A stretch of 64,000 nucleotides of DNA, taken from the NCBI RefSeq assembly GCF_918797505.1, contig NC_092801.1, positions 23,622,116 through 23,686,115 of the forward strand, given 5' to 3'. Source of the DNA: Bemisia tabaci (Eukaryota; Arthropoda; Insecta; Hemiptera; Aleyrodidae). The notes under the pieces were generated by a model that was not told where the DNA came from, ran no database searches, and worked only from the letters and a program-made list of their open reading frames with translations. The position numbers and the translations under genes are program-made. Within the stretch, counting starts at the first letter, position 1; the number at the start of each line of letters is the position of its first letter. Shown one piece after another: positions 11,005 through 21,941 of this stretch.

Positions 11005-13577
11005 AAAGAAGCGAAATAATTATGAACAACATTTGCTTCAAGAAATGATGGATTTGAATCACAAACCGTTAAAAACCAGATCAAATCTTGTTTGTTTTCT
11101 TTCAAGATCGCAACCGAATTTACGGAAGGGAAATATTCTCGTATCTATTTAATACGTATACATTCTCACATCCACAAAACATTAATGAATGTGTTGGATG
11201 TTTTTAATTTTTACGGATCTTCGTTAAAATAAACGCAAACTTTTAATAATTTATTTCATCAAAATAATAAAACTTGATAAGCTGGATCATTTTCATCAAC
11301 TTTCTCAGTTTGTATAAATTTCATACATTTTTTTTCAATGGGCCTGTTGCAAACTTTTGCTAGAGCAAAACTAAGAGTTGTTTCCTGCAGATAATGCCTC
11401 AAAAATCACGATGAGCGCATCGGCAAAGTCTGAAATGCACTCATAACTTCACAATCTGCGTAAGAAATTTGCGGTTTTTTGAGCTTCCCGCTTCGAAAAC
11501 GATACTACGGTACAGGTGAACATTTTGTTAGAGGAGTCGTTCCATTGGCGACAATACTCATCATGGCCGACGCCAGTCCGCCAAAACACGTGTGATGGGA
11601 CGAGATAACACCTGAACAGGATTAAACCATATAACAATCGGCGTGTTTACGTTCATATTTTCCTCGCCCGCCTTAATTGACCTTGAACTCTCCTCGAATT
11701 ACGCGAGGAACTGCGCAAGCGTCGGCCATGATGAATATTGCCGACGATGGAGCGACTCCTCTAACAAAATGTTCACCTGTGCAGTAGTATCGTTTTTGAA
11801 GCGGGAAGCTCAAAATAACGCAAATTTCTTACGCAGATTGTGAATTTATGAGTGCATTTCAGACTTTGCCGATGCGCTCATCGTGATTTTTGAGGCATTA
11901 TCTATAGGAAACAACTCTTCATTCTGCTCTAGCAAAAGTTTGCAACAGGCCCATTCTACATCTTATGCACGTCTATGGCACGGCCATGGCTGGACAAACA
12001 AGGCTTTCCCCACCCATGTAGCAGCGTTTTCAAAAATAGGAATTTGGTAGTGATAATATCAATTATAGTAGCTGTCAAAAATTCAAAAATTGGGTGATGG
12101 AAATAGTCAGGGCCGGATAAAGGGGGTGGCCACATGGGCCGCGGCCCATGGCGGCAAATCTAGGGGGCGGCAAATTTTGCAATTTTTTTCAATGTAGGTA
12201 TAAAAAAAATCGGATTTAGAAAAAAAAGTTACAAACGAGAAACGGCTACAAAATCTCTCATTTCCTAAAGTATAGTAATTTCTAATTTTGTCGTCTTCCA
12301 GTGATACAAGAGACAGCACATTTAATTAGTCGAGTTAAGAGAGAAACCAAACACACAATTTGGCCTGGAACGGCGCGACTTAGGGAGAAATGATGACGAG
12401 GACTTGAGATGAAAAGGAGTAGCCCTCGGCGCGGCAATCGGCATGTAACACATATTAGCGCCTACGAGACTGCACGAATACTTCACGCATTCTATCAAAC
12501 AAAGTGCGGTCATTGCGGTCAGCGTGAAACGGATAACGCCTGCAAGAATGCATGAATACTTCACGCATTGCGCCAAACACAGTGCGGTTAGCGTGAAACG
12601 CATGGCGCCTACAAGACTATGTGAATACTTCACGCATTGCGCCAGACACGGTGCGGTCGGCGCGGCGCGGCGGCGGCGGAAGTTAAAATCATTAAACCAA
12701 ATTTTGTGTTTGTTCTTTCATAATTTTTTCGTTCATTTCTTATGAATGGAAGGCCTTGTCCAGTAGAGATAGGTTTACGAAACTTGACTTTCGCGCAAAG
12801 TTCCGTGACCTTTTGCTAGTAGTGTTGACAGGGCTTTCCCAAAAAATGTGATCAACACGAGTAAACGCGTCTTATGCACCCTCCCCCGCTGGCACGTTCA
12901 CTTGATGGTTTTTATTGATGCTTCAAAACGAATGAGAAGGGGGCGGCAAAATACAGGCGGCCCATGGCGGCAAGTAGGAAAATCCAGCCCTGGAAATAGT
13001 CAGAAACAGTTATGCGATCTCATAGCTATTAGTTGCGATCTCATAGCTACTTCGTATTCAAAAGTCGAAACATGACTATTTACAGCAAGTTCGTATTTCA
13101 CATATAGATTAAAATAACTATTTAGTAGAAGTTTCATAGCTATAAATAAACAATAAATTGACTGTAAATAGCTTATTTATATTTATCAATCTTGAAATGC
13201 TACTACATGGGTATTCAAATGAAGGAGAAGGAAAAGAAAAAACGAAGAATTATAAGAGGCTGAGGGAGAAGAAAAATAAGCAGATAAAGAAGAAAATAAA
13301 GAAGGAGAAGGAGAAGAGAAGAGAAGAAGAAGAAGAAAATAAAGAAGAGGAAAATAAAGAAGAAGAAGAAGATGAAAATAAAGAAGAAGAAGTAATTAAA
13401 GAAGAAGAAGAAAATGAAGAAAAATAATAAGAAGGAGACATTAAAGAGGAAAAAGAAAATAAAGAAGAAGAAGAAAATAAAGCAAAAGAATAAGGTAGTT
13501 TTACCTGGAACAAGCTCCGAGACCAGAATGAAAATGATCAGATACGTAAGAATGCGATGCGATAGGGTGCACTTCAT
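8624..13577 (-). CDS. Secreted LRAT/PLAAT-like domain protein, three exons, 257 aa
   Basis: On the minus strand, exons 13577-13505, 10891-10639 and 9071-8624 join in phase (1, then 2) into 774 nt including a TAA stop. The first 24 residues are a signal peptide (MKC then a hydrophobic run ending VSELVPG). A Lys-rich linker (39-61) follows. Then HAGDTVI (71-77), PYRWFY (90-95), TVIHFLPP (102-109) and NLFWCNCKHYVEYLSLG (170-186) line up with the LRAT/PLAAT thiol acyltransferase pattern PGDxI, HWA, VVHL and NCEHF. This family cleaves or transfers acyl chains with a Cys and two His. Cys176 and His105 are kept; the first His is Arg92, so classical catalysis is doubtful. About 70 residues follow the domain, ending basic. 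No experimental family assignment is possible from sequence alone; the exon model is stronger than the fold call. Confidence 0.75.
9132..9402. mobile_element. M2 fold-back MITE in LRAT-like gene intron 2 vicinity
   Basis: The right arm GGCGTTCTTCCTTAGCGCGGCAG is a clear M2 end (its sequence is broken here by one change); the left arm is more diverged. It lies just upstream of exon 3, inside intron 2. Confidence 0.72.
9492..10108. mobile_element. M8 fold-back element (617 bp)
   Basis: Both ends read TGGGCCTGTTGCAAACTTTT in inverted orientation and the arms continue for about 250 bases. It is in intron 2 of the LRAT-like gene. No coding capacity. Confidence 0.85.
10111..10358. mobile_element. 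M9 fold-back element
   Basis: GAGGGGCTTGGAAGACAAGG mirrors CTTGTCCTCGAAGCCCCTC. It directly abuts the M8 copy. Confidence 0.78.
10639..10891 (-). CDS. LRAT-like gene exon 2
   Basis: Begins after TTTCAG and ends CC|GTAAGT, both strong splice signals. It encodes VQGGENGSDSEGKKKKHWW through VIHFLP (residues 26-108). The frame is open throughout and richer in G+C than its flanks. The KKKKHWWSGIFKRKK stretch is strongly basic. Confidence 0.8.
10966..11002. repeat. (TA)n microsatellite
   Basis: About 18 TA units in intron 1 of the LRAT-like gene. Confidence 0.9.
11339..11953. mobile_element. M8 fold-back element, second copy
   Basis: Same ends and arms as the copy at 9492, about 1.2 kb away and similar in length. 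It is in intron 1 of the LRAT-like gene. Confidence 0.85.
12108..12992 (+). mobile_element. M6 hAT-like non-autonomous element
   Basis: The ends are CAGGGCCGGAT and ATCCAGCCCTG, flanked by perfect 8-bp direct repeats GAAATAGT (12100-12107, 12993-13000), the hAT hallmark. Inside are three tandem ~65-bp units with TTCACGCATTGCGCCA. No transposase is encoded. It sits in intron 1 of the LRAT-like gene. Confidence 0.88.
12470..12665. repeat. Tandem ~65-bp units inside M6
   Basis: Three units, each with GCGCCTACAAGACT, GAATACTTCACGCATTGC and CACAGTGCGGTC. The same unit recurs outside M6 at 35540-35640, 44640-44717, 58560-58660 and 59060-59160. Confidence 0.75.
13215..13495. repeat. Purine-rich GAA/GAAAA microsatellite
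   Basis: A long run of GAA and AAAG units. On the minus strand it is a pure pyrimidine tract starting about ten bases after the exon 1 donor of the LRAT-like gene. Long Glu/Lys or Phe/Ser frames across it are artefacts of the repeat. Confidence 0.85.
13505..13577 (-). CDS. LRAT-like gene exon 1 (signal peptide)
   Basis: Encodes 24 residues plus one base: a Met, a few polar residues and a hydrophobic core typical of a signal peptide. The donor is CCAG|GTAAAA. The start is preceded by a TATA box about 65 bases upstream, so this is the likely first exon. Confidence 0.75.
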
Positions 13578-13639
13578 GATAGCCCGGAGGATTCAAAATT
13601 CAAAAACGATAAACGCTGGATTGACACATCATCCCGCCG

Positions 13640-13648
13640 CTTTTATAG
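13640..13648 (-). promoter_or_regulatory. TATA box of the LRAT-like gene
   Basis: The minus strand reads CTATAAAAG in a GC-rich setting. TCAATCC, an initiator-like heptamer, lies about 25 bases downstream (13618-13624), and the ATG is about 40 bases beyond. The spacing fits a focused insect core promoter. Confidence 0.65.
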
Positions 13649-13943
13649 CGCCCTTTTTACACCACCGCTTTGACGTCTGCGACGCGACGCTGCACGCAAG
13701 AACGTATTTACGCGCGTCTTCGTCGAGGAAATTGGAAAGCACTCTCTCGTTGGTGGAAAACCAGAGCAAAAACACCGCTTACCGAGCTTTTCCATGGTCA
13801 CAGCCTTTCTTTCCCTCTCGGATCTATAGGCTCCTGTTTGTAAAAAGAGCACCCATCGTTCCTATGCTGTCGTGATATGGAAAAACACCACATGAACCTT
13901 TGACTGTTGCCAAATCTCCCGCCAAAAATATGCAAATGGAGAA

Positions 13944-14445
13944 TTGAGATGTTGCATGTGTGAGGAATTTGCGATTTGACTGTTGATTCTTATGTAAAAG
14001 TTCGCGAGAAACACGATGGTGCCGTTTCCTCTGAAATCAACTCCCAAGCTCAAAAAAAGCTCTCAAGTTGAGGCCAAAATGGAGCGGATATCCCACGCTA
14101 TCCTGAGAGTCCACCTCCACATCAAAAAAATCTCTCCATGCAAAGATAGGGAGCAAGTACATTAGCAGGGTTCCCGTGTTTTCAGTTTTGGATTCCCCAA
14201 ATAAAGTGGCAGCCCTGTCAATGTATTTGCTCCCTATCTTCGCATGGAGAGTTTGTCATGATGTAGACGTGGACTCTCAGGGTAGCGTGGGATATCCCCT
14301 CCATTTTTGCCTCAACTTTGAAAGCTTTTTTTGAGCTTGAGAGTTGATTTCAGGGAAAACCAGTGGCACTATCGTGTTTCTCGCGAACTTTTACGTGAGA
14401 ATCAATAGTCAAATCGCAAATTCCTCAAACATGCAACATCTCCAT
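13944..14445. mobile_element. M4 fold-back element
   Basis: GAGATGTTGCATGTGTGAGG at the left mirrors ATGCAACATCTCCAT at the right. The arms of about 230 bases surround a core with AGGGAGCAA. Confidence 0.82.
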
Positions 14446-15022
14446 CATTGTATGGTCATATTGATAGCAAAAATGGGAAACCAGTATCTCTGTTTGCAAC
14501 GTTGCAGACTTCCTGTCATCCTTCATTTTCCCCTCAGAAAACTGAACAACGTATAATTTCTTGAAAACTTCCTTGATTTTTTTTCTCTGTTATCCTAATG
14601 CGGCAAGCAACTTATACCACTCCCAAGTCGCTCACATTGCTTTTCATAATATTAGAAGGCGAATTGATCGGAACGAGTGAAGTATTGAACCGCCACGAAT
14701 AAATGGAGTGAACATGGCCGAAATGCTGCGGAAGCAACTATTACTGCTCCGAAGCCACTCACATTGCCTAACGAGATATTAAAGGCGAACTGATCGGAAC
14801 GAGTGAGAAACAATATGTTAAACCGCCACAGTTACGAATAAATCGAGTGATCGTGGCCAAAATACGGCGAGCAACTATTACTGCTCCCAAGCCACTCACA
14901 TTGCCCAACGAGATATTGAAGGCGAACTGATCGGAACGAGTGAGAAACAATAATGTGAGCGGAGAACTAACCTGATAATGCCAAAAACGATGCAGGGCTC
15001 CCTAATTTGAAAGGGTCCCCTA
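14446..15022. other. Spacer with a twice-repeated segment
   Basis: GCCACTCACATTGCC, GAGATATT and GGCGAACTGATCGGAACGAG recur three times at 14640-14945, spaced about 125 bases: a diverged tandem repeat. No gene seen. Confidence 0.6.
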
Positions 15023-15187
15023 CAGTGGCGTGGCGTGCTATGCGATATATCGATTGTTATGCCATTTAAACCTATGGAAAAGGATCGATAAATAGAGTGT
15101 TCTTAGCGAACACCTTAATAATCAATTCTTTACCATAGGTTTAAATGGCATAACAATCGATATATCGCAACTTACGCCACGCCTCTG
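15023..15187. mobile_element. M1 MITE
   Basis: 165 bp, ends CAGTGG and CCTCTG. Flanks GTCCCCTA and GTCCCCGA form an 8-bp duplication with one change. Confidence 0.87.
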
Positions 15188-15690
15188 GTCCCCGAGGACT
15201 CACAAGTAAAACATCTAGTGGTATTAACGGGGTCATAACATGGTGTTTTAAGTAAAAATGTCGCGTGAGCATTCGAATGTTGCCAAATTTCCACTCAAAA
15301 ATATTTACTCTTAAAGAACGTTATGAATAAAAATATGAATATTTTCCCTTGAAATTTTTAGTATTTTTAGATCAAATTACGAACGAAATCTTCTGAAAAA
15401 TCTGGAGAGATAAATTCAAAAATTTCCCTGGAAATTCGTGATTTGTGACGAGTCCATTTTTCAGGAGCCTTCGAGACCTCAAAATCTTTTATTCTTTTAG
15501 AAGTTGTGCAATCAGACAATATGGTCCCGTGGAGTTTTTAAAATCGATAAACGAACATGTAATCAGCACCATTCCCACGTAAAATTTCAAAAAACAAGAT
15601 ACATCGATCGAGGACGTCATCTCCTTAATTTAAAATCAGTAGTATTATAACCTCGATCTGAAGCTCCTATACAAGACTTTCGTGCTTCAG

Positions 15691-15844
15691 GGCGGATCCA
15701 GCAATTTGGCAACAACGGATTCCCTCCATTTAAACCTATGTTAAATAATCGATTCTTGTCGAGGCACCTGGTCCCTCCAAGAATCGATACATTTCCAGAG
15801 GTTTAAATGGAGAAAATACAGTGTTGCCAAATTGCTGGATCCGC
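15691..15844. mobile_element. M3 fold-back element
   Basis: GGCGGATCCAGCAATTTGG mirrors CCAAATTGCTGGATCCGC. The centre has AATCGATTCTTG and CAAGAATCGAT. This copy is not interrupted. Confidence 0.82.
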
Positions 15845-17249
15845 TAATGTCGTGCTTTAAACATACCCGGCGCAAAAAATGATCACTTTGCACGTTGTTT
15901 GTCGCAGTCATTTTGAAAAAAGTCAATATCCCAGCAAATTAGTCATTTGCGTGCTACAATTTGTTTTTGCAACTGTTTTTTATGAAAGTTCAAAATTGTA
16001 TTTCCTCTTTTTCCCGTGCCTCTATCCCTCTAATCACGCATAATATGAAGATTCGATCTTTCCGCATTGGATTTCTCCGCATATATGATTTAAATCTCTT
16101 TAACACAATTTCAGATCTATTTAACCTATCATTTTTTTAATCATTTCAATTCTTTTTTCACGTAGTGAAGTCATATGTATTGTTGGCTCAAGGTCCGAGA
16201 CAAAAAAAATTTAATAATATAAAACATATTCTCGGTACTACTAAACTTGAACAGATTACGAATGAGCCTTATAGTGAGGTATAAAATAACGAGTTTCTCC
16301 TAAAATGTATTTGTCTCTTTGGTTGTATCTGTTTTTATTCCGCGGACGGAGCAAACACGTTTCCCATCCATGGAATAGGAACCTTGGCCTAAAAATCGAG
16401 GAGTTTTGTAAGTACGTAGGTAACTGAATCTGTGAACTGAAAGAATGAAAACACACCCATTCGAAAACTTAGAAATGCCCCAATTTCGTTGAATATGCCC
16501 AATTTTCGTAAAAGCCATTTGAAATGACGCATCTAAGTCAACTAGGTCCTTTAAAGTATCCCAAAGTAATTTCTTTTGACATCAAAAAGATTTTCCTGAA
16601 CTATTTCTTCACCTACTTCGTAGTGCTCTGTACCTATTGAGCATTTTTATTTTTCCGAGTTGGTCTTTTCATTTTCACTGATTTGATTGAAGTACCTCGC
16701 ATTTTTGGGCTAGTTCCAAAAACACGTATCTCGTGCCTGCCTCTGTGTGATTCTATTGACTGCATAGAAAATCAGTTTTCATTGAGTGATTAAACACAAT
16801 ACCGAGTCATCCGTAGTTACCCGCTGTACCGCCGCCTTTGAGCTCCTTGGATGCTCCTTGGTGAATTCACTGGAATTTGAGCCCAGCATCGCAATTAGCA
16901 ATTTTTTGGGACTTATAGGTGCTGCCACTGAGTTGAAAGCACTTTGTGCTTTCGAAGTCTTCGTCCGGACCCGATTCTATTGAATTGGGCGGAAAAGGGA
17001 AATCAGATCTTTAATGCTAAAATCGCGGGTCCCAGGATGCTGTGTCTGAAACCACCAATCTCAGTGTTTCTGCCGGATTTTAGGACGGTTCGAAACATTG
17101 TTCAAAATACTGACGACGTCTTAAAAAACGTCTTATCCTAGCTATCCCCAAGAGTTAATCCTATTATACTGACAATTACAAGGGACGGGGACAGAATTTT
17201 TGTTCATCTGAGACATCGTGTTTCCCGAGATACGCACTTTTGCAGTGTC
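15845..17249. other. AT-rich spacer, no gene seen
   Basis: Only short chance frames are present and no repeat family is recognised. It lies between an M3 copy and the second M6 element. Confidence 0.55.
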
Positions 17250-18112
17250 CAGGGCCGGATTCAGGGGGTGGCCACATGGGCCGCGGCCCATGGTGGCAAA
17301 TCTAGAGGGCGGCAAATTTTGCAAATTTTTTTAAATGTAGGTATAAAAAAATATCGGATTTAGAAAAAAAAGTACAAACGAAAAAAGGCGACAAAATCTC
17401 TCATTTCCTGAGAGTATAGTAATTTTTAATTTTGTCGTCTTTTAGTGATACAAGAGACAGCACCTTTAAGTAGTCGAGTTAAGAGAGAAACCAAACACGC
17501 AATTTGGCCTGGAACGGCGCGGTGCAGAGAGCAATGATGACGAGGACTTGAGATGAAAAGGAGAAGCCCTCGGCGCGGCGATCGGCATGTAACACATATT
17601 AGCGCCTACAAGACTGCACGAATACTTCACGCATTGCATCAAACACAGTGCGGTCATTGCGGTCAGCGTGAAACGGATAGCGCCTGCAAGAATGCATGAA
17701 TACTTCACGCATTGCGCCAAACACAGTGCGGTCAGCGTGAAACGCATGGCGCCTACAAGACTGTGTGAATACTTCACGCATTGCGCCAAACACCTTGCGG
17801 TCTGCGCGGCGCGGCGGCGGAAGTTAAAATCATTAAACCACATTCATGTTTGTTCTTTCATAATTTTTTTGTTCATTTCTTATGAATGACAGGCCTTGCC
17901 CACACAGAGATAGGTTTACGAAACTTAACTTTTGCTAGTAGTGTTGACAGGGCATTCCAAAACATGTCTTTAACACGAGTAAACGCGTCTTATGCACCCC
18001 TCCCCCACTGGCACGTTCTTTTGATGGTTTTTATTGATGTTTCAATACGAATGAGAAGGAGGCGGCAAAATACAGGCGGCCCATGGGCGGCAAGTAGGTA
18101 AATCCGGCCCGG
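17250..18112 (+). mobile_element. M6 hAT-like element, second copy
   Basis: Nearly the same as the copy at 12108. Flanks are GCAGTGTC (17242-17249) and GCAGTATC (18113-18120), an 8-bp target duplication with one change. The same tandem units lie inside. Confidence 0.87.
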
Positions 18113-18166
18113 GCAGTATCACCATCGATATGTAATTATGTACTAATGTTTCTTCTACGTAGATTA

Positions 18167-18416
18167 CTGCCGTGCTAAGGAACAACGTCGTATGAACCTT
18201 CAAGCGTTGCCAAATTTCCTTTGATGAGACATGAATTTCCTGGTAAACATGTGAATATTTTTATCCCAAATTTTCAGATAATTTTGTTCGCAATTTCACC
18301 TAAAGCTCCTGAAAATTTCAAGGAAAATTATTAATAACTTGCCTCAAAAATAAACACCTCGTCGAAAGAAATTTGGCAACTCTCGAATGTTCATACGGCG
18401 TTCTTCCTTAGCACGA
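18167..18416. mobile_element. M2 fold-back MITE
   Basis: The left arm CTGCCGTGCTAAGGAACAAC is mirrored by GTTCTTCCTTAGCACG. ATTA at both sides may be a 4-bp duplication. Confidence 0.8.
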
Positions 18417-18712
18417 CTGATTAGGGGTCCAGGTCCTGGACCCAGGCCAATCTCTCGACGGTGCAACTCTCAAACCACGTATCTCGTTTGCGGATTTGAA
18501 AATCTCCGTTCCTACTATTCCTTTTTTGCTGAGAGCGAATTAACATAATTTCGTGAAAGTTTCATAGAACTTTAATCGCACAGAGCAGAACAATCTGGGA
18601 AATTTTAAAGAATGAATGTTGAATGGTTTTTCTTTTTCAAAAATAAAGTATGGCAGGAAGTTTCACCGTTGCTCTGTTTCTGGCGAGACCCGAGTCCGAA
18701 CCCTATCATCAA

Positions 18713-18837
18713 TTGGACGTATTTCTATCAAACGGAACTATGTGCATTCTGACGTGAGCCCTGTTATGCACATATTCTCATGGGTCTCAGGGCTCATGTC
18801 TTAATGCACATAGTTCCGTTTGATACAATACGTCCAA
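18713..18837. mobile_element. M5 fold-back MITE (short)
   Basis: TTGGACGTATTTCTATCAAA mirrors TTTGATACAATACGTCCAA; the centre carries GGGCTCATG/CATGAGCCC-type arms. Confidence 0.78.
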
Positions 18838-18970
18838 TTTGCCCTCATAGCCCGAATCCGGACCCTAAAGTTTTTGGGCATGAGGGTCCGGTATAGCTGA
18901 CGAAGAATGGTGCTAATACTAAAATGTCATTTAAAAGGATTCCATGTTGGAAACTGAAGTATAATATTCA

Positions 18971-19445
18971 AGGGGCTTAGAGGACATGCAAGGCGCAAAA
19001 GTGCAGCTTTTGCTATTTCGAGAGATACGTGTTAGAAGTTCGAAATTACATGGATCCCTATGGCGGTGAGAAAGTTCAAACTGACTTTTTGATGCTTAAA
19101 AATTGGAATTTAGGAGCGAATTTTTCACAGATAATGCATTTAGACTAGTTTTACTTAAAATATTACTTATTTTTTTTTTTTTTAAAGACCTTTATTGACA
19201 AAAAGAATACAGCAATACAACGGTAGAGACATAAAAAAGACAAGTAGATAACAGGATATAGAAGTATAATAAGAGAGCAAAAGAATTTTAACATAGAGAG
19301 TTGACGATTTAGAGGAGAGAATCATGTGACTCCAGGAGCCAAGGTGGCGCCGAAATTACCCTGCGGTATACCATCGGCGACTTAAAATCATTAATATATC
19401 AATTTTCTAAGATTGCACTTATGCGCTTTATCCTCCAAGCCCCTC
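18971..19445. mobile_element. M9 element interrupted by a poly-T insertion
   Basis: Ends AGGGGCTTAGAGGAC and CCTCCAAGCCCCTC. The middle is occupied by the insertion at 19166-19379. Confidence 0.7.
19166..19379 (-). mobile_element. Short retroposed fragment with poly(A) (LINE 3' end or similar)
   Basis: On the minus strand it ends TCAATAAAGGTCTTT then a run of A. ACTTAAAAT-ATTA lies on the left (19153-19165) and ACTTAAAATCATTA on the right (19380-19393), a ~13-bp target duplication typical of target-primed reverse transcription. Confidence 0.65.
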
Positions 19446-19807
19446 ATTTATTCTGGTCCATTAATCCTTGGTTACTGATAAACAAGGAGATATGGCAATA
19501 TGCCCACCTGATCGGTGTTCCTCAATGGAATTCGCGATAGCCACCTTGAACTTACGGCTGTATTCACACGCGTGCGTCGGTTTTATGCGAGTGCCAGTTG
19601 CAAGCACTCCATGTATGTGAACAGCAGTCGACGCACTACGCATGCTTTCAAACCTTTGCGCACACTCGCCATGCGTGTCTTCGAGTGTACATATAATTTC
19701 ATTAATTCAGAACTGCACTAATATGCGCGATTGTCACACTGAGCCGTAAATTAGTGGCAAGGCGCGAATGATCGATTTATTGTTCTCCTTTGGAGCTGTG
19801 GTAAAGA

Positions 19808-20629
19808 ATGGAGATGTTGCATGTGTGAGGAATTTGCGAGTTGACTATGGATTCTTAAGTTAAAGTTCGCGAGAAACACGATGGTCAGGGCCGAATTTAC
19901 CAATAGGCTACATAGGCTATAGCCTAGGGCGCAACATTTTAAGGGGCGCAAAATTTTTGAGAATTTATTAAAAAACGTGACTTATTAAAAAGTGTCTACG
20001 TTGTGGTTGACAAAGGTGTATTTTTTTTTAAGGTGAATTTGAACATTTTCCGGATACTTAACATCCTCCTTCTGATCTGGAGGGGAGGGGCGTCTGGGAG
20101 ACCCCCCCCCCCGCTCCCCACAAGAGCGCCTACTTTTAGGGGCGCCACCCTAAGTTTAGCCTAGGGCGCTAAACATGTAAATCCGGTCCTGACGATGGTG
20201 CCACTGGTTTTCTCTGAAATCAACCCCCAAGCTCAAAAAAAGCTCTCAAGTTGAGGCCAAAATGGCCGGGATATCCCACGCTATCCTGAGAGTCCACCTC
20301 TACATCAAGACAAACTCTCCATGCGAAGAAAGGGAGCAAATACATTGACAGGGCTGCTACTTTAATCGGGGACTCAAAAACTGAAAACACGGCATCCCTG
20401 ATAATGTACTTGCTCCCTATCTTTGCATGGAGAGTTTGTCTTAATGTAGAGGTGGACTCTCAGGGTAGCGTAGGATATACCCAGCCATTTTGGCCTCAAC
20501 TTAGAGAGCTTTTTTTGAGCTTGGGAGTTGATTTCAGGGAAATCTAGTGGCACCATCGTGTTACTCGCGAACTTTTACGTGAGAATCAGTGGTCAAATCG
20601 CGAATTCCTCACCCATGCAACATCTCCAT
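19808..20629. mobile_element. M4 element carrying a nested hAT insertion
   Basis: ATGGAGATGTTGCATGTG at the left mirrors ATGCAACATCTCCAT at the right. The insertion at 19886-20192 interrupts the left arm and accounts for the extra length over other M4 copies. Confidence 0.82.
19886..20192. mobile_element. Nested hAT-like element (307 bp)
   Basis: Ends CAGGGCCGAATTTAC and GTAAATCCGGTCCTG. The flanks ACGATGGT (19878-19885 and 20193-20200) are an exact 8-bp duplication. Confidence 0.88.
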
Positions 20630-20630
20630 T

Positions 20631-20731
20631 GATTATTAAGGTGCTCGTTATGAACAACCTGTGTATCGATCCTTTTCCATAGGTTTAAATGGCAGGTCAA
20701 TCGATACATCGCAAATCACGCCACGCCACTG
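20631..20731. mobile_element. M1 copy, left side missing
   Basis: Only GATTATTAAGG through CCACGCCACTG remains. It directly abuts the end of an M4 copy. Confidence 0.7.
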
Positions 20732-20772
20732 TCGTAAATTGAAGGATGATAGCTCAAAATATCCTGAGTATC

Positions 20773-21285
20773 ACCAGATACTTGGACTATTTCTGCTAAA
20801 CGGAACCAGAGACAGGTGGGAAAGAAGAGGTGTACTCGTTTGTCGAGGGCCGCAAGAACTCTGCTAAAAATGGTGGCTACAAACGAGTACAAAATCAAAG
20901 TCATATGAATATAATTTCAATTCATATGAATAGAATTTCAACTTTTATGAATAGAATTCAACTCATATGAGCAGAATTTCTCTATTCCCTTTTCGCCGAC
21001 TTATGAATAGAGATTCCAACTCATATGACTAGAGATTTCAACTCACATGAGTTCAGCGTTGAACCTACCGTGTCCGATATCTCAAAAACTAGTCACCGCA
21101 TCAAAAAAAATTATAAGAACAGAATGTTCTTATTTTTCAAATTTGCATTAAAAGTCGGTGTCACCTGGTCAAAAACGCCACTTCTGAAAAATGAAAAAAA
21201 TTGAATTCATATGAGTTGAACTTTTCTACTCTTATGAGTAGAATATTCTAGTGATATGAGTAGGATTTCGACGCATATAAGTATA
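20773..21285 (+). mobile_element. M5-related element, left part, rich in CATATGA
   Basis: It begins GGACTATTTCTGCTAAACGG and carries many CATATGA/TCATATG words. An inverted copy lies at 41440-41968. The remaining part appears after the long-TIR insertion, at 24170-24481. Confidence 0.6.
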
Positions 21286-21909
21286 GTGGGGCGGATTGGC
21301 ATAACAATCGTGCATTTCTGGATAAAAGCATGAAACTTTCAGGAAGTCTTCTACACCTATGAAGAAACGAATTTAGCCTGGGTGCCCAGTTCTATGGGGT
21401 CCTAGGGGGGCAGGGGGGCGGGGGACCCTAAAATCATAAAATTCAGGTTTTGCTGTGAGAATTTTTGTACACAAAGGGATAAAACTGATTGAGTTTGCGG
21501 AATTGACCGGTTCAAGGCCACCTCAATACATACTGGAACGATTTCACCCACTAATCGCCAAATTTTGACCAAAAGGGTGCTTGGAGGGGAGGGGGGACCT
21601 GAGACTTAAAGCCCTGATTTTCTTGTGAACTGCGAATGCGTAGTTAAGGCTTATAACAACTAAATCCATTAAGCATTATAATTTCATACTGCCGAACTAT
21701 TTAAAAATTGATGAAAAAATTCGTCATGGCCGGGGGGGGGGGGGCGGAAAGCGAAGCGCAAGCGCATACCGTGCGAAGGTGGCGCAGCGTGCAATAAGGC
21801 TCTCCTAATATAACGTCTATGTTGTGCCGCATTTTCGATCGTTGCACGTATCTTACGCTCGGTGAAAGGGGGGGGGGGGGGGCTCATTTTCAACCGCTGT
21901 TATAAAAAT

Positions 21910-21941
<32 letters not shown>

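Noticed and set aside
12322..12745. Frames repeating REYFTHCAKHSAV-like peptides, also at 17466-17889
   Set aside because: They translate the tandem units inside the M6 hAT elements, in both orientations, so they are not evidence for a protein.
13158..13577. Glu/Lys-rich and Phe/Ser-rich frames
   Set aside because: They are translations of the GAA-type microsatellite; only the signal-peptide exon at 13505-13577 is supported.
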